Source of the DNA: Pseudomonas sp. HS6
GTDB taxonomy: Bacteria > Pseudomonadota > Gammaproteobacteria > Pseudomonadales > Pseudomonadaceae
Assembly (NCBI RefSeq): GCF_023375815.1
Contig: NZ_CP067412.1
Coordinates: forward strand, 1,674,001 to 1,738,000
DNA length: 64,000 nucleotides
Reading direction: 5' to 3'
The notes beneath the pieces are model-generated. The model searched no databases, was not told where the DNA came from, and saw only the letters and a program-made list of their open reading frames with translations. Every line of letters begins with the position of its first letter. Within the stretch, counting starts at the first letter, position 1. The position numbers and the translations under genes were made by a program. Below, piece by piece: positions 43,699 through 52,759 of this stretch.

Positions 43699-45374
43699 CA
43701 GCGATGACTCATCTGATCGCTGCACCGATTCTGCTGCCGCTGCTGACCGCCGCCATCATGCTGATGCTCGGCGAGAAACACCGGCCGCTGAAAGCGAAGA
43801 TCAACCTGTTCTCCAGTCTGCTGGGCCTGGGTATTTCCGTGCTGTTGCTGCAATGGACCCAGACCACCGGCGTGCCCGGCTCCATCGGCGTCTACCTGCC
43901 GGGCAACTGGCAGGTGCCATTCGGCATCGTGCTGGTGGTCGATCGGCTGTCGGCGTTGATGTTGGTGCTGACCGGAATCATCGGCGTCAGTGCCTTGCTG
44001 TTCGCCATGGCTCGCTGGGACGGCGCCGGGTCAAGCTTCCACGCGCTGTTCCAGATTCAGTTGATGGGCCTGTACGGCGCGTTCCTGACGGCGGACCTGT
44101 TCAACCTCTTTGTGTTCTTCGAAGTGCTGCTCGCCGCGTCTTACGGTTTGCTGCTTCACGGCTCGGGCCGGGCACGGGTGTCGTCGGGGCTGCATTACAT
44201 CTCGATCAACCTGCTGGCCTCGTCGCTGTTCCTGATTGGCGCGGCGCTGATCTACGGCGTCACCGGCACGCTGAACATGGCCGACCTCGCCATGAAGATT
44301 CCGCTGGTGCCGGACGCCGACCGTGGCCTGCTGCATGCCGGCGCGGCGATTCTGGCGGTGGCATTCCTGGCCAAGGCCGGGATGTGGCCGCTGAATTTCT
44401 GGCTGGTGCCAGCCTATTCCTCGGCCAGCGCGCCGGTGGCGGCGATGTTCGCGATCATGACCAAGGTCGGCGTCTACACCTTGCTGCGCCTATGGACGCT
44501 GCTGTTCTCCGGGCAGGCCGGCGCCTCGGCCTATTTCGGCGGCGACTGGCTGATCTACGGCGGTATGGCGACCATGCTCTGCGCGGGCGTGGCGATCATC
44601 GCTGCACAACGCCTGGAGCGCATGGCCAGCCTGAGCATTCTGGTGTCGGCGGGGATTCTCCTGTCGGCCGTGGGTTTCGCCCAGCCGAACCTGATCGGTG
44701 CGGCGCTGTTTTATCTGGTCAGCTCGACCCTCGCACTGAGTGCGCTGTTCCTGCTGGCGGAACTGATCGAACGTTCGCGCACCGCCATCGAAGTGCCGCT
44801 GGAAGACGAAAACGAGTTGCTGCCGCGTGCGCAAGCCGCACAGCAACCGGTCAAAGGCATCAACCTCGACGACGATCAGCAAGCCGTCGTCGGCCAGGTG
44901 ATTCCGTGGACCATGGCCTTCCTTGGCTTGAGCTTCATTGCCTGTGCGCTTTTGATCATCGGCATGCCGCCGCTGTCGGGGTTCATTGGCAAGCTGAGCC
45001 TGATCGGCGCCCTGCTCAACCCGTTGGGGCTCGGCACTGGCGAACCGATCTCGACTGCTGCCTGGGCGTTACTGGCACTGTTGATCCTGACCGGGCTCGG
45101 CTCGCTGATGGCGTTCTCGCGACTGGGCATCCAGCGCTTCTGGTCGCCGGAAGAACGCCCGTCGCCGGTGCTGCGCAAACTCGAATGCGTGCCGATTTTC
45201 CTGCTGCTCGGTCTGAGTATCGCTCTGACCTTCAAGGCCGAGCCGTTGCTGCGTTACACCCAGGACGCCGCAGACGCCCTGAACAACCCGCAGCAATACG
45301 TAATGGCGGTGCTCGGCACTCGCGCAGTACCAAGCCCGGAAGCCAAGGCTGCGCTGCTGGAGGTGCAACCATGA
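43695..45374 (+). CDS. phaD: Na+(K+)/H+ antiporter subunit D
   Basis: A 559-residue NuoL/M/N-like membrane subunit with about fourteen helices. Landmarks include LYGAFLTADLFNLFVFFEVL and LAKAGMWPLNFWLVPAYSSA, where the lysine and tryptophan of the proton channel are retained. An insertion of charged residues near 365-395 is found in Pseudomonas PhaD. Start ATG 43695 overlaps the phaC stop (ATGA) and its TGA overlaps phaE. Confidence 0.95.
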   Translation: MTAMTHLIAAPILLPLLTAAIMLMLGEKHRPLKAKINLFSSLLGLGISVLLLQWTQTTGVPGSIGVYLPGNWQVPFGIVLVVDRLSALMLVLTGIIGVSALLFAMARWDGAGSSFHALFQIQLMGLYGAFLTADLFNLFVFFEVLLAASYGLLLHGSGRARVSSGLHYISINLLASSLFLIGAALIYGVTGTLNMADLAMKIPLVPDADRGLLHAGAAILAVAFLAKAGMWPLNFWLVPAYSSASAPVAAMFAIMTKVGVYTLLRLWTLLFSGQAGASAYFGGDWLIYGGMATMLCAGVAIIAAQRLERMASLSILVSAGILLSAVGFAQPNLIGAALFYLVSSTLALSALFLLAELIERSRTAIEVPLEDENELLPRAQAAQQPVKGINLDDDQQAVVGQVIPWTMAFLGLSFIACALLIIGMPPLSGFIGKLSLIGALLNPLGLGTGEPISTAAWALLALLILTGLGSLMAFSRLGIQRFWSPEERPSPVLRKLECVPIFLLLGLSIALTFKAEPLLRYTQDAADALNNPQQYVMAVLGTRAVPSPEAKAALLEVQP

Positions 45375-45859
45375 AGCGTCTGTTTCCTGCTCCGTGGTTG
45401 TCGCTGGCGTTGTGGCTGCTGTGGCTGGTGCTGAACCTGTCGATCAGCCCTGGCAACCTGTTGCTGGGGTCAGCGCTGGGTTTCTGCGCGCCGCTGATGA
45501 TGCGCAAACTGCGACCTCAACAAATCCACATCCGCCGCCCGGGCACGATCCTGCGATTGTTTCTGCTGGTCGGGCGTGACGTGGTCGTCTCCAACCTTCA
45601 GGTAGCCTGGGGCGTACTGAATGCCGGTCGCCGCCCGCCCCGCTCACGCTTCATCAAGGTGCCGCTGGATCTGCGCGATGCCAACGGCCTGGCGGCGCTG
45701 TCGATGATCTGCACGGTAGTGCCCGGTACGGTGTGGTCGGAACTGGCGCTGGATCGCAGCATTCTGTTGCTGCACGTCTGGGATCTGGATGACGAGGCGC
45801 AATTCATCCAGCACTTCAAGGTCACTTACGAGCGGCCGTTGATGGAGATTTTCGAATGA
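45371..45859 (+). CDS. phaE: Na+(K+)/H+ antiporter subunit E
   Basis: A 162-residue MrpE subunit with two N-terminal helices (LSLALWLLWLVLNLSISPGN) and a cytoplasmic domain containing ALSMICTVVPGTVWSEL, the MrpE signature. It is essential for assembly of the complex in characterised systems. Overlaps phaD and phaF by four bases each. Confidence 0.95.
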   Translation: MKRLFPAPWLSLALWLLWLVLNLSISPGNLLLGSALGFCAPLMMRKLRPQQIHIRRPGTILRLFLLVGRDVVVSNLQVAWGVLNAGRRPPRSRFIKVPLDLRDANGLAALSMICTVVPGTVWSELALDRSILLLHVWDLDDEAQFIQHFKVTYERPLMEIFE

Positions 45860-46134
45860 GCCCGCTGCTGTCGAATGCGATTCTGCTGACGCTGTTCCTG
45901 TTCTCGCTGGCGATGGTGCTGACGCTGATTCGCCTGTTCAAAGGGCCGTCGGCACAGGACCGGGTACTGGCGCTGGACTACCTGTACATCGTCGCCATGC
46001 TGATGATGCTGACCCTGGGGATTCGCTATTCCAGTGATACCTACTTCGAAGCGGCGCTGCTGATCGCGTTGTTCGGCTTCGTCGGCTCGTTTGCCCTGGC
46101 GAAATTCCTGCTGCGTGGCGAGGTGATCGAATGA
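45856..46134 (+). CDS. phaF: Na+(K+)/H+ antiporter subunit F
   Basis: A 92-residue MrpF subunit with three helices; RLFKGPSAQDRVLALDYL near residue 27 is characteristic. Four-base overlaps with phaE and phaG show tight translational coupling. Confidence 0.94.
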   Translation: MSPLLSNAILLTLFLFSLAMVLTLIRLFKGPSAQDRVLALDYLYIVAMLMMLTLGIRYSSDTYFEAALLIALFGFVGSFALAKFLLRGEVIE

Positions 46135-46493
46135 ATGCTGAATTGTCTCTGTGGGTGGAAATCCCGGTGGCGATCCTGCTGGTACTCAGCGGTGTATTTG
46201 CCTTGATCGGCGCGACCGGCTTGCTGCGGATGAAGGATTACTTCCAGCGCATGCACCCGCCGGCACTGGCCTCGACCCTCGGTGCGTGGTGCGTGGCACT
46301 GGCGTCGATCATCTGCTTTTCCGCACTCAAGTCCGGGCCGGTGCTGCACGCGTGGCTGATCCCGATTCTGCTGTCGATCACCGTGCCGGTGACCACCCTG
46401 CTGCTGGCCCGTGCGGCGCTGTTCCGCAAACGCATGGCCGGGGATGATGTGCCGGCCGAGGTGAGTAGCCGGCGAACCGAGAGCGGCAGCTAA
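46131..46493 (+). CDS. phaG: Na+(K+)/H+ antiporter subunit G
   Basis: A 120-residue MrpG subunit with three helices and the family motif GATGLLRMKDYFQRMHPPAL. It closes the antiporter operon. Its TAA overlaps the stop of the convergent DUF3995 gene by four bases and no separate terminator is visible, so transcription may run antisense into that gene. Confidence 0.94.
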   Translation: MNAELSLWVEIPVAILLVLSGVFALIGATGLLRMKDYFQRMHPPALASTLGAWCVALASIICFSALKSGPVLHAWLIPILLSITVPVTTLLLARAALFRKRMAGDDVPAEVSSRRTESGS

Positions 46494-46930
46494 ACCCAGG
46501 CGACGGCCAACAGCCCGGCTCCCAATATCAGACACAGTGGCGAGTAAATCCAAGTGTCGAGCCGGGCAAACCGCGACCCCTTCACTTCCTTGAAAAACCC
46601 CACCAGCTCCGAGTCGCCGATCGCCCTCGCAAACATCAGCAGCGCAATCGCGCTGATCACCCATTGCAATGCCCAGTGATGCACTGGCGAAAACCACCAG
46701 CCCACCCTCATGCACACCAGTGCGGCAATCAGTAGCAGGGCCACCGCCACGGCCAACGTGATCCAGCCTGACGGCTTGAACGCCGGCCTGAGCGTCAGTC
46801 CGCCGTTATCCACCGGAACCTGCGGCACTACCGCCACGGCCGCCCACTCGCCACCCATCGCCCAATACACATGCATCAGGCTGATCACTGCAAATATCGT
46901 CACCAGCCATTGAGCCAACACAAAGGTCAT
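46490..46930 (-). CDS. DUF3995 family membrane protein
   Basis: A 146-residue protein with four predicted helices and the DUF3995 opening HVYWAMGGEWA near residue 20. AAGGA lies nine bases upstream of ATG 46930 and fixes the start, although upstream frames remain open. Function unknown. Convergent with the pha operon. Confidence 0.82.
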   Translation of the reverse strand: MTFVLAQWLVTIFAVISLMHVYWAMGGEWAAVAVVPQVPVDNGGLTLRPAFKPSGWITLAVAVALLLIAALVCMRVGWWFSPVHHWALQWVISAIALLMFARAIGDSELVGFFKEVKGSRFARLDTWIYSPLCLILGAGLLAVAWV

Positions 46931-47024
46931 GGTCGAAAATCCTTGAAAGGGATCTGAACAAAACATCCTAGTCGGCATTTTTACATGTGCACGACCGGTC
47001 GGCGGTGCGGTAAAGTGCCGCCCC

Positions 47025-47411
47025 ATGAAATTCACCCGTACCGATCGCTCACTGCTGGCCTGGATGCTCTATTGCTGCGTCCTGTTCAACGTGTTCGCCT
47101 GCAGCATCGGTCACGGACAAATGGTAGGGATGCAGCTCAACGGTATCGGCGGCCAGTTCTGCGCCGTCGACCCGAGCACTCAGGCGCCACTCGCGTCGAA
47201 TCCTTCCGAAGAAAAACTGCCGACCCTGGCCAAAGCCTTTGGCTGTCCGCTGTGCTCCACCGGCGGCATGGGCCCGGCGTTCAACTCCAGCCTGACCCTG
47301 GCGATCCTGCCGGAACAACACAGTCCGCCGCTGCCGGTCATCGTCAGTGCCGACCTCCCTGCCCGCTTCACCTGGCCTTCGGCCAACCCTCGCGCCCCAC
47401 CGTTCGCCTGA
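47025..47411 (+). CDS. DUF2946 family protein
   Basis: A 128-residue protein with one N-terminal hydrophobic segment (SLLAWMLYCCVLFNVFACSI) and a small cysteine-bearing mature region (FCAVD; FGCPLC). The opening and GCPLCS match DUF2946, which typically neighbours TonB receptors or copper proteins. The gene is followed by a TonB-dependent receptor 93 bases downstream on the same strand. The CPLC motif could bind a metal. Confidence 0.8.
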   Translation: MKFTRTDRSLLAWMLYCCVLFNVFACSIGHGQMVGMQLNGIGGQFCAVDPSTQAPLASNPSEEKLPTLAKAFGCPLCSTGGMGPAFNSSLTLAILPEQHSPPLPVIVSADLPARFTWPSANPRAPPFA

Positions 47412-47504
47412 GTGTCTTTGCCTTTTTGATTTGTCAGCCCACTGCGCCAACGCGCGGCGTTCGCCTGTGCGCTGACTCCTAGACAAGCATTCAGGATTCA
47501 ATCG

Positions 47505-49637
47505 ATGAAACAACTTACCTTGCTGGCGAGCCTGTGCGGCTGCCTGTCCGTCAACGCCTGGGCGCAATCCACCGTGGATCTGGCGCCGATCACCATTGAC
47601 GGCGAGTCCGCCGCCGAACCGGGCCTGAGCCTCGACCAGTCCAGCGGCATGGCCTCGCGCCTGGGTCTCAGCGTGCGCGATACCCCGGCTTCGGTGGCCA
47701 TTGCCAACCGCAATGACATCGAACGTCACGGTTCACAAAACTTCCAGGACGCGGCCAACACCTTGCCTGGAGTGAACGCCAGTGCACCGCCGGGCTTTGG
47801 CGGATTCGTGTCCTATCGCGGCTTCACCAGCAGCCAGATCACGCAGATGTTCAACGGCATCAACGTTTCCGGTGGACTGGCGCGGCCAGTGGATTCCTGG
47901 ATATATGACCGAGTGGAACTGGTCGGAGGCCCGTCATCGCTGATCAACGGCGCCGGTTCGGTGGGCGGCTCGCTGAACTACGTGACCAAACTGGCGACGC
48001 GCGACGAGCAGGCCGCCGAAGGCCGGGTCAGCTACGGCACCTACGACACCACCGAAACCGCGTTCGGCCTCAATCACGCGCTGACCGAACCCGGCGCCGA
48101 CGTGCAGCATTACGCGCGCCTCGACGTCAGCCACAACACCAGCAACGGCTACATCGACCGTCAGGAACGCGATGCCTGGAGCATGGCGTTCTCGTTGCTC
48201 AGCGACCTGACACCGAACCTGTCGCACACCCTGGCCCTAGAGTATCAGGACGAACACGAAGACAGCCCGTACTGGGGCACGCCAGTGCTCAACCCCAAGG
48301 CTGGCGAGTTGAAGATCGACCGCCACAACCGCTTCAACAACTACAACGTCGAGGACGGCCGCTACGAGCAACGGACGATCTGGGTGCGTTCGATCATCGA
48401 TTACCGGATCAACGACAGCACCACCCTGCGCAACACGCTCTATCACCTCGACAGCCAGCGCGATTACCGCAACCTCGAAACCTACCAGTACAACGCCGAC
48501 AACAGCGCCGTGAACCGCTCCACGGCCTATCAGGTTCGACATCAGGGTGAGCAGGACGGCAACCAGTTCGAGCTGCGCCACGACAACACTCTGTTCGGAC
48601 TCGACACCACCTGGTCCGGCGGCTTCGAATACAAGGTCAACCAGACCACCAACTCGCCGCTAAACGTCAAAGGCGCGAGCACCGTGGACCCGGACAACTA
48701 TCGGCCTGGGCACTTCTATGACATCCCGGGCACGAAGCCGGGGTTTGTCAGCGACAAGACCAACGAGGTCACCACCAAGGCGTTGTTCGCCGAAAACCGC
48801 CTGGCACTGACCGACAAACTCTCGTTGCTCACCGGCCTGCGCTACGACGACATCGACCTGGACGTGACCAACCATCGCACAGTGACGGCGAGCAACCCGC
48901 GTCATCTCAAGCGCAGTTGGGAACCGGTCACCGGGCGCGTCGGCCTGACCTATCAGTTCATTCCGTCAGCCAATGTCTACGTGCAATACAGCACCGCCGC
49001 CGAGCAACCGAATGGCACCCAGGATTTCGATGTTTCAACGGGCAAACAATGGGAAATCGGCAGCAAGTTCGACTATCTGAACGGTCGCGGTTCGGCGACC
49101 GTTGCGGCTTACACCATCGAGCGCAAAGACTTCGCCGTCACCGACCCCCTGGACCCGACCAACAGCATTCCGGTCGGCCAGCAGACGTCCAAAGGTATCG
49201 AGATTGCCAGCTCACTGCGGATCACCGACAAGCTGCTGGCCGAGGGCAACTTTGCCTGGGTCGATGCGCAGTACGATGAGTTCAACGAGAAGAACGCTGC
49301 CGGCGTGGTGGTTTCACGCAAGGGCAACACGCCGACCAATGTGCCGGATCGGGTCGGCAATCTGTGGCTGACCTATGACTTCTCCCCACAGTGGCAAGGC
49401 GGGGTTGATGCGCGCTATGTGGCCTCGGTGTTTGCGGACAATGCCAACACCATGACCGTGCCGTCGTACACGTTGTTCGGGAGTTTCCTCAGCTACAAGA
49501 TCGATACGCACACCACCGTCACCGGCCGCGTGCGCAACCTGACCAACGAGGTGTATGCCGAATTCGCCCATGTGTCGCCGGCTTACTACCTGGGCACACC
49601 GCGCACCTTTGAACTGGCCGTGCAAACCCGCTTCTGA
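47505..49637 (+). CDS. TonB-dependent siderophore-type receptor
   Basis: A 710-residue outer-membrane receptor. A signal peptide (MKQLTLLASLCGCLSVNAWA) precedes a plug domain (about residues 45-160: DTPASVAIANRNDIERHG, VSYRGFTSSQITQMFNGI, DRVELVGGPSSLINGAGSVG) and a 22-strand barrel with terminal Phe (FELAVQTRF). It resembles ferric-siderophore receptors without an N-terminal signalling extension. The adjoining DUF2946 protein hints that copper or another metal could be the cargo. No Fur box was recognised upstream. Confidence 0.9.
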   Translation: MKQLTLLASLCGCLSVNAWAQSTVDLAPITIDGESAAEPGLSLDQSSGMASRLGLSVRDTPASVAIANRNDIERHGSQNFQDAANTLPGVNASAPPGFGGFVSYRGFTSSQITQMFNGINVSGGLARPVDSWIYDRVELVGGPSSLINGAGSVGGSLNYVTKLATRDEQAAEGRVSYGTYDTTETAFGLNHALTEPGADVQHYARLDVSHNTSNGYIDRQERDAWSMAFSLLSDLTPNLSHTLALEYQDEHEDSPYWGTPVLNPKAGELKIDRHNRFNNYNVEDGRYEQRTIWVRSIIDYRINDSTTLRNTLYHLDSQRDYRNLETYQYNADNSAVNRSTAYQVRHQGEQDGNQFELRHDNTLFGLDTTWSGGFEYKVNQTTNSPLNVKGASTVDPDNYRPGHFYDIPGTKPGFVSDKTNEVTTKALFAENRLALTDKLSLLTGLRYDDIDLDVTNHRTVTASNPRHLKRSWEPVTGRVGLTYQFIPSANVYVQYSTAAEQPNGTQDFDVSTGKQWEIGSKFDYLNGRGSATVAAYTIERKDFAVTDPLDPTNSIPVGQQTSKGIEIASSLRITDKLLAEGNFAWVDAQYDEFNEKNAAGVVVSRKGNTPTNVPDRVGNLWLTYDFSPQWQGGVDARYVASVFADNANTMTVPSYTLFGSFLSYKIDTHTTVTGRVRNLTNEVYAEFAHVSPAYYLGTPRTFELAVQTRF

Positions 49638-49645
49638 ACCACAGC

Positions 49646-49669
49646 GGCGAGGGAGCAAACTCCCTCGCC
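49646..49669. terminator. Bidirectional stem-loop
   Basis: GGCGAGGGAG-caaa-CTCCCTCGCC, a perfect 10-bp stem between the convergent stops of the TonB receptor and the betaine-type binding protein. Confidence 0.8.
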
Positions 49670-49675
49670 ACACCG

Positions 49676-50689
49676 CTACAAACCTGCCTGAACCTTCTCC
49701 GCCACATCCTTCGGCAACCACGCCTGCCACACATCCGGATGGGCCTTCATGAACGCCTCCGCCGCTTCCCGTGGCGGGGTGTGTTTCTCGCTCATCTCGG
49801 CCAGTGCCTTGTTCAAATCCTCGATCGGAAAATCGACCTTGCTGAAGAACGCCGCGATCTGTGGATATTGCTTCTGAAACGGCGCAGACACCCCGATCGA
49901 CAGTTTCGAGGCCAGTGAACGGGTCGGTTTCGGATTGGGATTGTCAGCGTCAGTCAGGGTCTTCCAGGCCTCGGCGTCGAACGGCGGCTCTTCCAGTTGC
50001 ACCAGTTTGAACTTGCCGAGCAACGGCGTTGGCGACCAGTAATAGAACAGCACCGGTTTGCCCCGGCGGATCGACGAGGTGATTTCGGCATCCAGCGCTG
50101 CACCGGAGCCGCTGCGGAAATTGGTGAAGTCATCCTGCAGCCCATACGCCGTGAGCTTCTGCTTGTTCACCACTTCCGAGGTCCAGCCGATCGGGCTGTT
50201 GAGGAACCGCCCCTTGCTGGGGTTTTCCGGGTCCTTGAACACGTCCTTGTACTGCTTCAGATCACTGACACTGCGCAAGTCCGGCGCCAGCGGCTTGATG
50301 CCTTTGGCGGTATCGCCCTTGATCACGTATTCCGGCACCCACCAGCCTTCGGTGGCACCCTTGACCGTATCGCCCAGGCTGGCGACTTTACCTTCAGCCT
50401 CGGCCTTGACCCATACCGGACTGCGCCCGGCCCACTCTTCACCGATCACCTGGATGTCATTGTTGGCCAGCGCTGTTTCAAGGGTAATGGTGGTGCCCGG
50501 CAGGGTGTCCGTCGGCAGGCCGTAGCCCTTCTCGACAATGATCCGCAGAACATCGGTGATCAGACTGCCGCTTTCCCAGTTCAGGTCGGCGAAGTGAATC
50601 GGGGTCTGCGCTGCATTGACCGCTGGCACCGCAGCCATCAAGCAGAACGTCGCCATAAAAGTGGCCAGCAACCGTCGAAATCCGTTCAT
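49676..50689 (-). CDS. Glycine betaine/proline-type ABC substrate-binding protein (ProX/OpuAC)
   Basis: A 337-residue periplasmic protein with signal peptide (FMATFCLMAAVPAVNAAQ) and an OpuAC domain (FADLNWESGSLITDVLRIIV near the N-terminus; PVWVKAEAEGK; VLFYYWSPTPLLGKFKLVQL). Similar proteins bind glycine betaine, choline, carnitine or proline betaine. There is no adjacent permease or ATPase, so it probably serves a transporter encoded elsewhere. ATG 50689 starts the signal peptide; longer upstream frames are unlikely. Confidence 0.86.
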   Translation of the reverse strand: MNGFRRLLATFMATFCLMAAVPAVNAAQTPIHFADLNWESGSLITDVLRIIVEKGYGLPTDTLPGTTITLETALANNDIQVIGEEWAGRSPVWVKAEAEGKVASLGDTVKGATEGWWVPEYVIKGDTAKGIKPLAPDLRSVSDLKQYKDVFKDPENPSKGRFLNSPIGWTSEVVNKQKLTAYGLQDDFTNFRSGSGAALDAEITSSIRRGKPVLFYYWSPTPLLGKFKLVQLEEPPFDAEAWKTLTDADNPNPKPTRSLASKLSIGVSAPFQKQYPQIAAFFSKVDFPIEDLNKALAEMSEKHTPPREAAEAFMKAHPDVWQAWLPKDVAEKVQAGL

Positions 50690-50817
50690 GCTTTTGCACC
50701 TCGTGCTGTTCACAGCAATAGCAGGAAGGCCTGACAGAAGACCGCCAGCCTCTGAATACTCAGTCAACTGACTGTAGACGAGGTTCCTGCTTTTTCAGGG
50801 GCATGACACGGACGAGA

Positions 50818-51015
50818 CTACTTTTCAGACATTTCCTTCAAGCGTTGAAGCTCGCGTCTGACCATGCTGGCGTATTCCGCAGGCTGCAACGCGTAGATCT
50901 GCGAGGCAACCCAACCGAGCCAGGCGCCCTTCAGCTCAGCCTTGGCATCAAACAGGCGCCGAGCTTCGACACGAGCGCTGTCGAGGTTCTGCAAATGGAA
51001 ATCAGCGCGACTCAC
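50818..51015 (-). CDS. Small helical protein, unknown function
   Basis: A 65-codon frame beginning at GTG 51015, six bases after the stop of the upstream gene, with GAG about eight bases before. The product is soluble and mixed-charge (MSRADFHLQNLDSARVEARR; WLGWVASQIYALQPAEYASM). It is likely cotranscribed with the upstream 149-residue protein. An in-frame start further upstream would overlap that gene. No known family. Confidence 0.6.
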   Translation of the reverse strand: MSRADFHLQNLDSARVEARRLFDAKAELKGAWLGWVASQIYALQPAEYASMVRRELQRLKEMSEK

Positions 51016-51020
51016 ACCCG

Positions 51021-51470
51021 TCACTCGCTGGCCTTGAAGGTCACCAGTTCGCCCTTGCGCCACTTGGCGGCCTTGGCAGTAACGGCTTTGAGCGTTTTGG
51101 TCAGGCCTTCCTGCAGCTGCTCATTGGCAGCAAACACGGTGACCGCGCTATGGCCTTCCTTGAATACGATGGCATGGCCGTCGGCCGTGGTGACGAAGGC
51201 ATAGTCGCCCAGGCCGTACACGGTCATTTTGATCTCGCGAAAACGGATGTCCATCTTGCCGCCTTCACGGCTGGGCAATACCGAAGCGCTGAAATGATCG
51301 CCGACCTTGAGTTTGAGGCCGGGCTTGTCGTCGACCACCAATGCGCTTTCGGTGTCGATTTCGGCAACGTAAATGCCTTCGGCGTTTTGCTCGGTGATGT
51401 AAACAAAACGCGATTGAAACTGCTTGACCAGCTTTGCCCGCAAATCACCCAGCACGAACAAAGCATGCAT
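51021..51470 (-). CDS. Hypothetical protein, unknown function
   Basis: A 149-residue soluble protein when started at ATG 51470 (MHALFVLGDLRAKLVKQFQS). It is rich in beta-strand segments (RFVYITEQNAEGIYVAEIDT; MDIRFREIKMTVYGLGDYAF) and has a lysine-rich C-terminus. The frame stays open upstream to a TTG at 51575, but that extension has no ribosome binding site and lower quality. I recognise no family; it may belong to a Pseudomonas-only set. Confidence 0.65.
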   Translation of the reverse strand: MHALFVLGDLRAKLVKQFQSRFVYITEQNAEGIYVAEIDTESALVVDDKPGLKLKVGDHFSASVLPSREGGKMDIRFREIKMTVYGLGDYAFVTTADGHAIVFKEGHSAVTVFAANEQLQEGLTKTLKAVTAKAAKWRKGELVTFKASE

Positions 51471-51897
51471 ATCGAGGTTACTGACTGCCAAAGAAACATC
51501 CCCACACTTGAAAGAGTGCCGCACGCGAAAAACGCGCACGACATTAAAAACGGCCAGGCCGATGGTGTTGCGCAATGACTCGGATAAAAGCCTGAACGAG
51601 CCAAGTGCTCATTCAACGCGAAGTTCACAAGACTACTGGAATGCCACTCGCGAAACCTGCAAAGACGTTCTCCAAATGTTGAAGGAAAACGCCTCACGAT
51701 CGGCCAGAGAAAACTGACTACGAACTTTAGGGAAAAAACTCACCAAGAAAAGCACTTTTCCGACATATCGCACGCAAAAAATTGCTTTAGATAACGTCAT
51801 GCCGTCAACAGGTGTTGGCGATTCTAGAGCAGCGACGCTGCTCGCGACTACCCGCAACCGTCTGTAAATGCGGGTCAATCCATGAAAAGGACTTCAT
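51471..51897. other. Non-coding region between divergent small genes
   Basis: 427 bases with no convincing gene; frames here lack ribosome binding sites. The right half is A-rich (around 51720-51790), and GCAGCGacGCTGC-like short stems occur near 51831. It presumably carries promoters for both flanking genes. Confidence 0.4.
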
Positions 51898-52161
51898 ATG
51901 TGCACTTTGACGCATTTTGCCGCAGCCCAAAACCTACCCTTTGTCTTCAATGCTCCGACCCTGCGGACGGATTCCGCAGCAGAGCCCTGTGGCCAGGAAC
52001 CACTGTTTCAGGTGATTCCAGCGGGCAACGCCTTCTTCCACATCAGGGAAAAGTCGACAGGCCGTGTCAGAGGTTTCCGTGAGGATCACAATGCCGCCTG
52101 TGCACTGGCCCGCGCCCTCGAATCACAGATCGAACTCCTGGCCAGCGCCCCCCTCAGATAA
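51898..52161 (+). CDS. Hypothetical protein, unknown function
   Basis: An 87-residue soluble protein (MCTLTHFAAAQNLPFVFNAP ...). AAGGAC stands about eight bases before ATG 51898. A compact alpha/beta pattern is seen (PLFQVIPAGNAFFHIREKST, then a helix DHNAACALARALESQIELLA). It precedes the DUF2789 gene by 39 bases on the same strand, so they may be cotranscribed. Small proteins of this type are frequent in Pseudomonas but I cannot name a family. Confidence 0.68.
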   Translation: MCTLTHFAAAQNLPFVFNAPTLRTDSAAEPCGQEPLFQVIPAGNAFFHIREKSTGRVRGFREDHNAACALARALESQIELLASAPLR

Positions 52162-52200
52162 AGAGGGTAATCACCCCCGCCATCCTTCAAGGAGTACAAC

Positions 52201-52437
52201 ATGGAACTGCCTGCCTACAACCTGACAACCTTGTTTGATCAGTTAGGATTACCTTCGGAAGAGAACGCGATTGACGATTTCATCGAATCCCACCCACTGG
52301 ATGCCGAGACCAAACTGATCGACGCCGATTTCTGGAGCCCGCAGCAGGCTCAACTGCTCAAGGAGTGGCTGCGTGCCGATGGCGAAGAAGCGGTGATGGT
52401 CGATGAGTTGAACGTTCGCCTGCACCGCGGCAAGTAA
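52201..52437 (+). CDS. DUF2789 family protein
   Basis: A 78-residue acidic protein with an excellent AAGGAG ribosome binding site. LFDQLGLPSEENAIDDFIES and LIDADFWSPQQAQLLKEWLR are the two conserved blocks of DUF2789. The family is a short helical domain of unknown role in gammaproteobacteria. Confidence 0.85.
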   Translation: MELPAYNLTTLFDQLGLPSEENAIDDFIESHPLDAETKLIDADFWSPQQAQLLKEWLRADGEEAVMVDELNVRLHRGK

Positions 52438-52443
52438 TCTCGA

Positions 52444-52647
52444 TCAATGCAGGCTGTTACCGGACTCGGCGTTCAATTGCGCAAGCCACGCAGCCCTGCA
52501 TTCCTCCGCCTCGCCGCGACTGGCGAAAGCCGTACCCCGGCGCTCGCCATTGAGCAACACCACCCAGCAGACGCTTTGCCCCATCGCTCGCAGCCCGGCC
52601 GGAACACCGCTACCGATCATCACCGCGACATCGACTCTGCATTGCAT
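52444..52647 (-). CDS. Small protein, unknown function
   Basis: 67 residues starting at ATG 52647, which has a near-perfect GGAGGTCAGC ribosome binding site. The sequence has a beta-hairpin-like VCWVVLLNGERRGTAFASRG and a helix GEAEECRAAWLAQLNAES. This is typical of small Pseudomonas 'DUF' proteins, but I cannot assign a family. Convergent with the DUF2789 gene. Confidence 0.68.
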   Translation of the reverse strand: MQCRVDVAVMIGSGVPAGLRAMGQSVCWVVLLNGERRGTAFASRGEAEECRAAWLAQLNAESGNSLH

Positions 52648-52759
52648 GCTGACCTCCAAATTTCATTAGCACCCTAACTATGCAGGCATGTTAATGATTT
52701 GGATCAAGCGGAAACAGCAACGCCCGTGCACAGATTAATTGCAGTTCCGGCAACAATAC

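Noticed and set aside
43670..45370. Upstream extension of the phaE frame through phaD
   Set aside because: Arg-rich out-of-frame reading of phaD; phaE starts at the overlapping ATG 45371.
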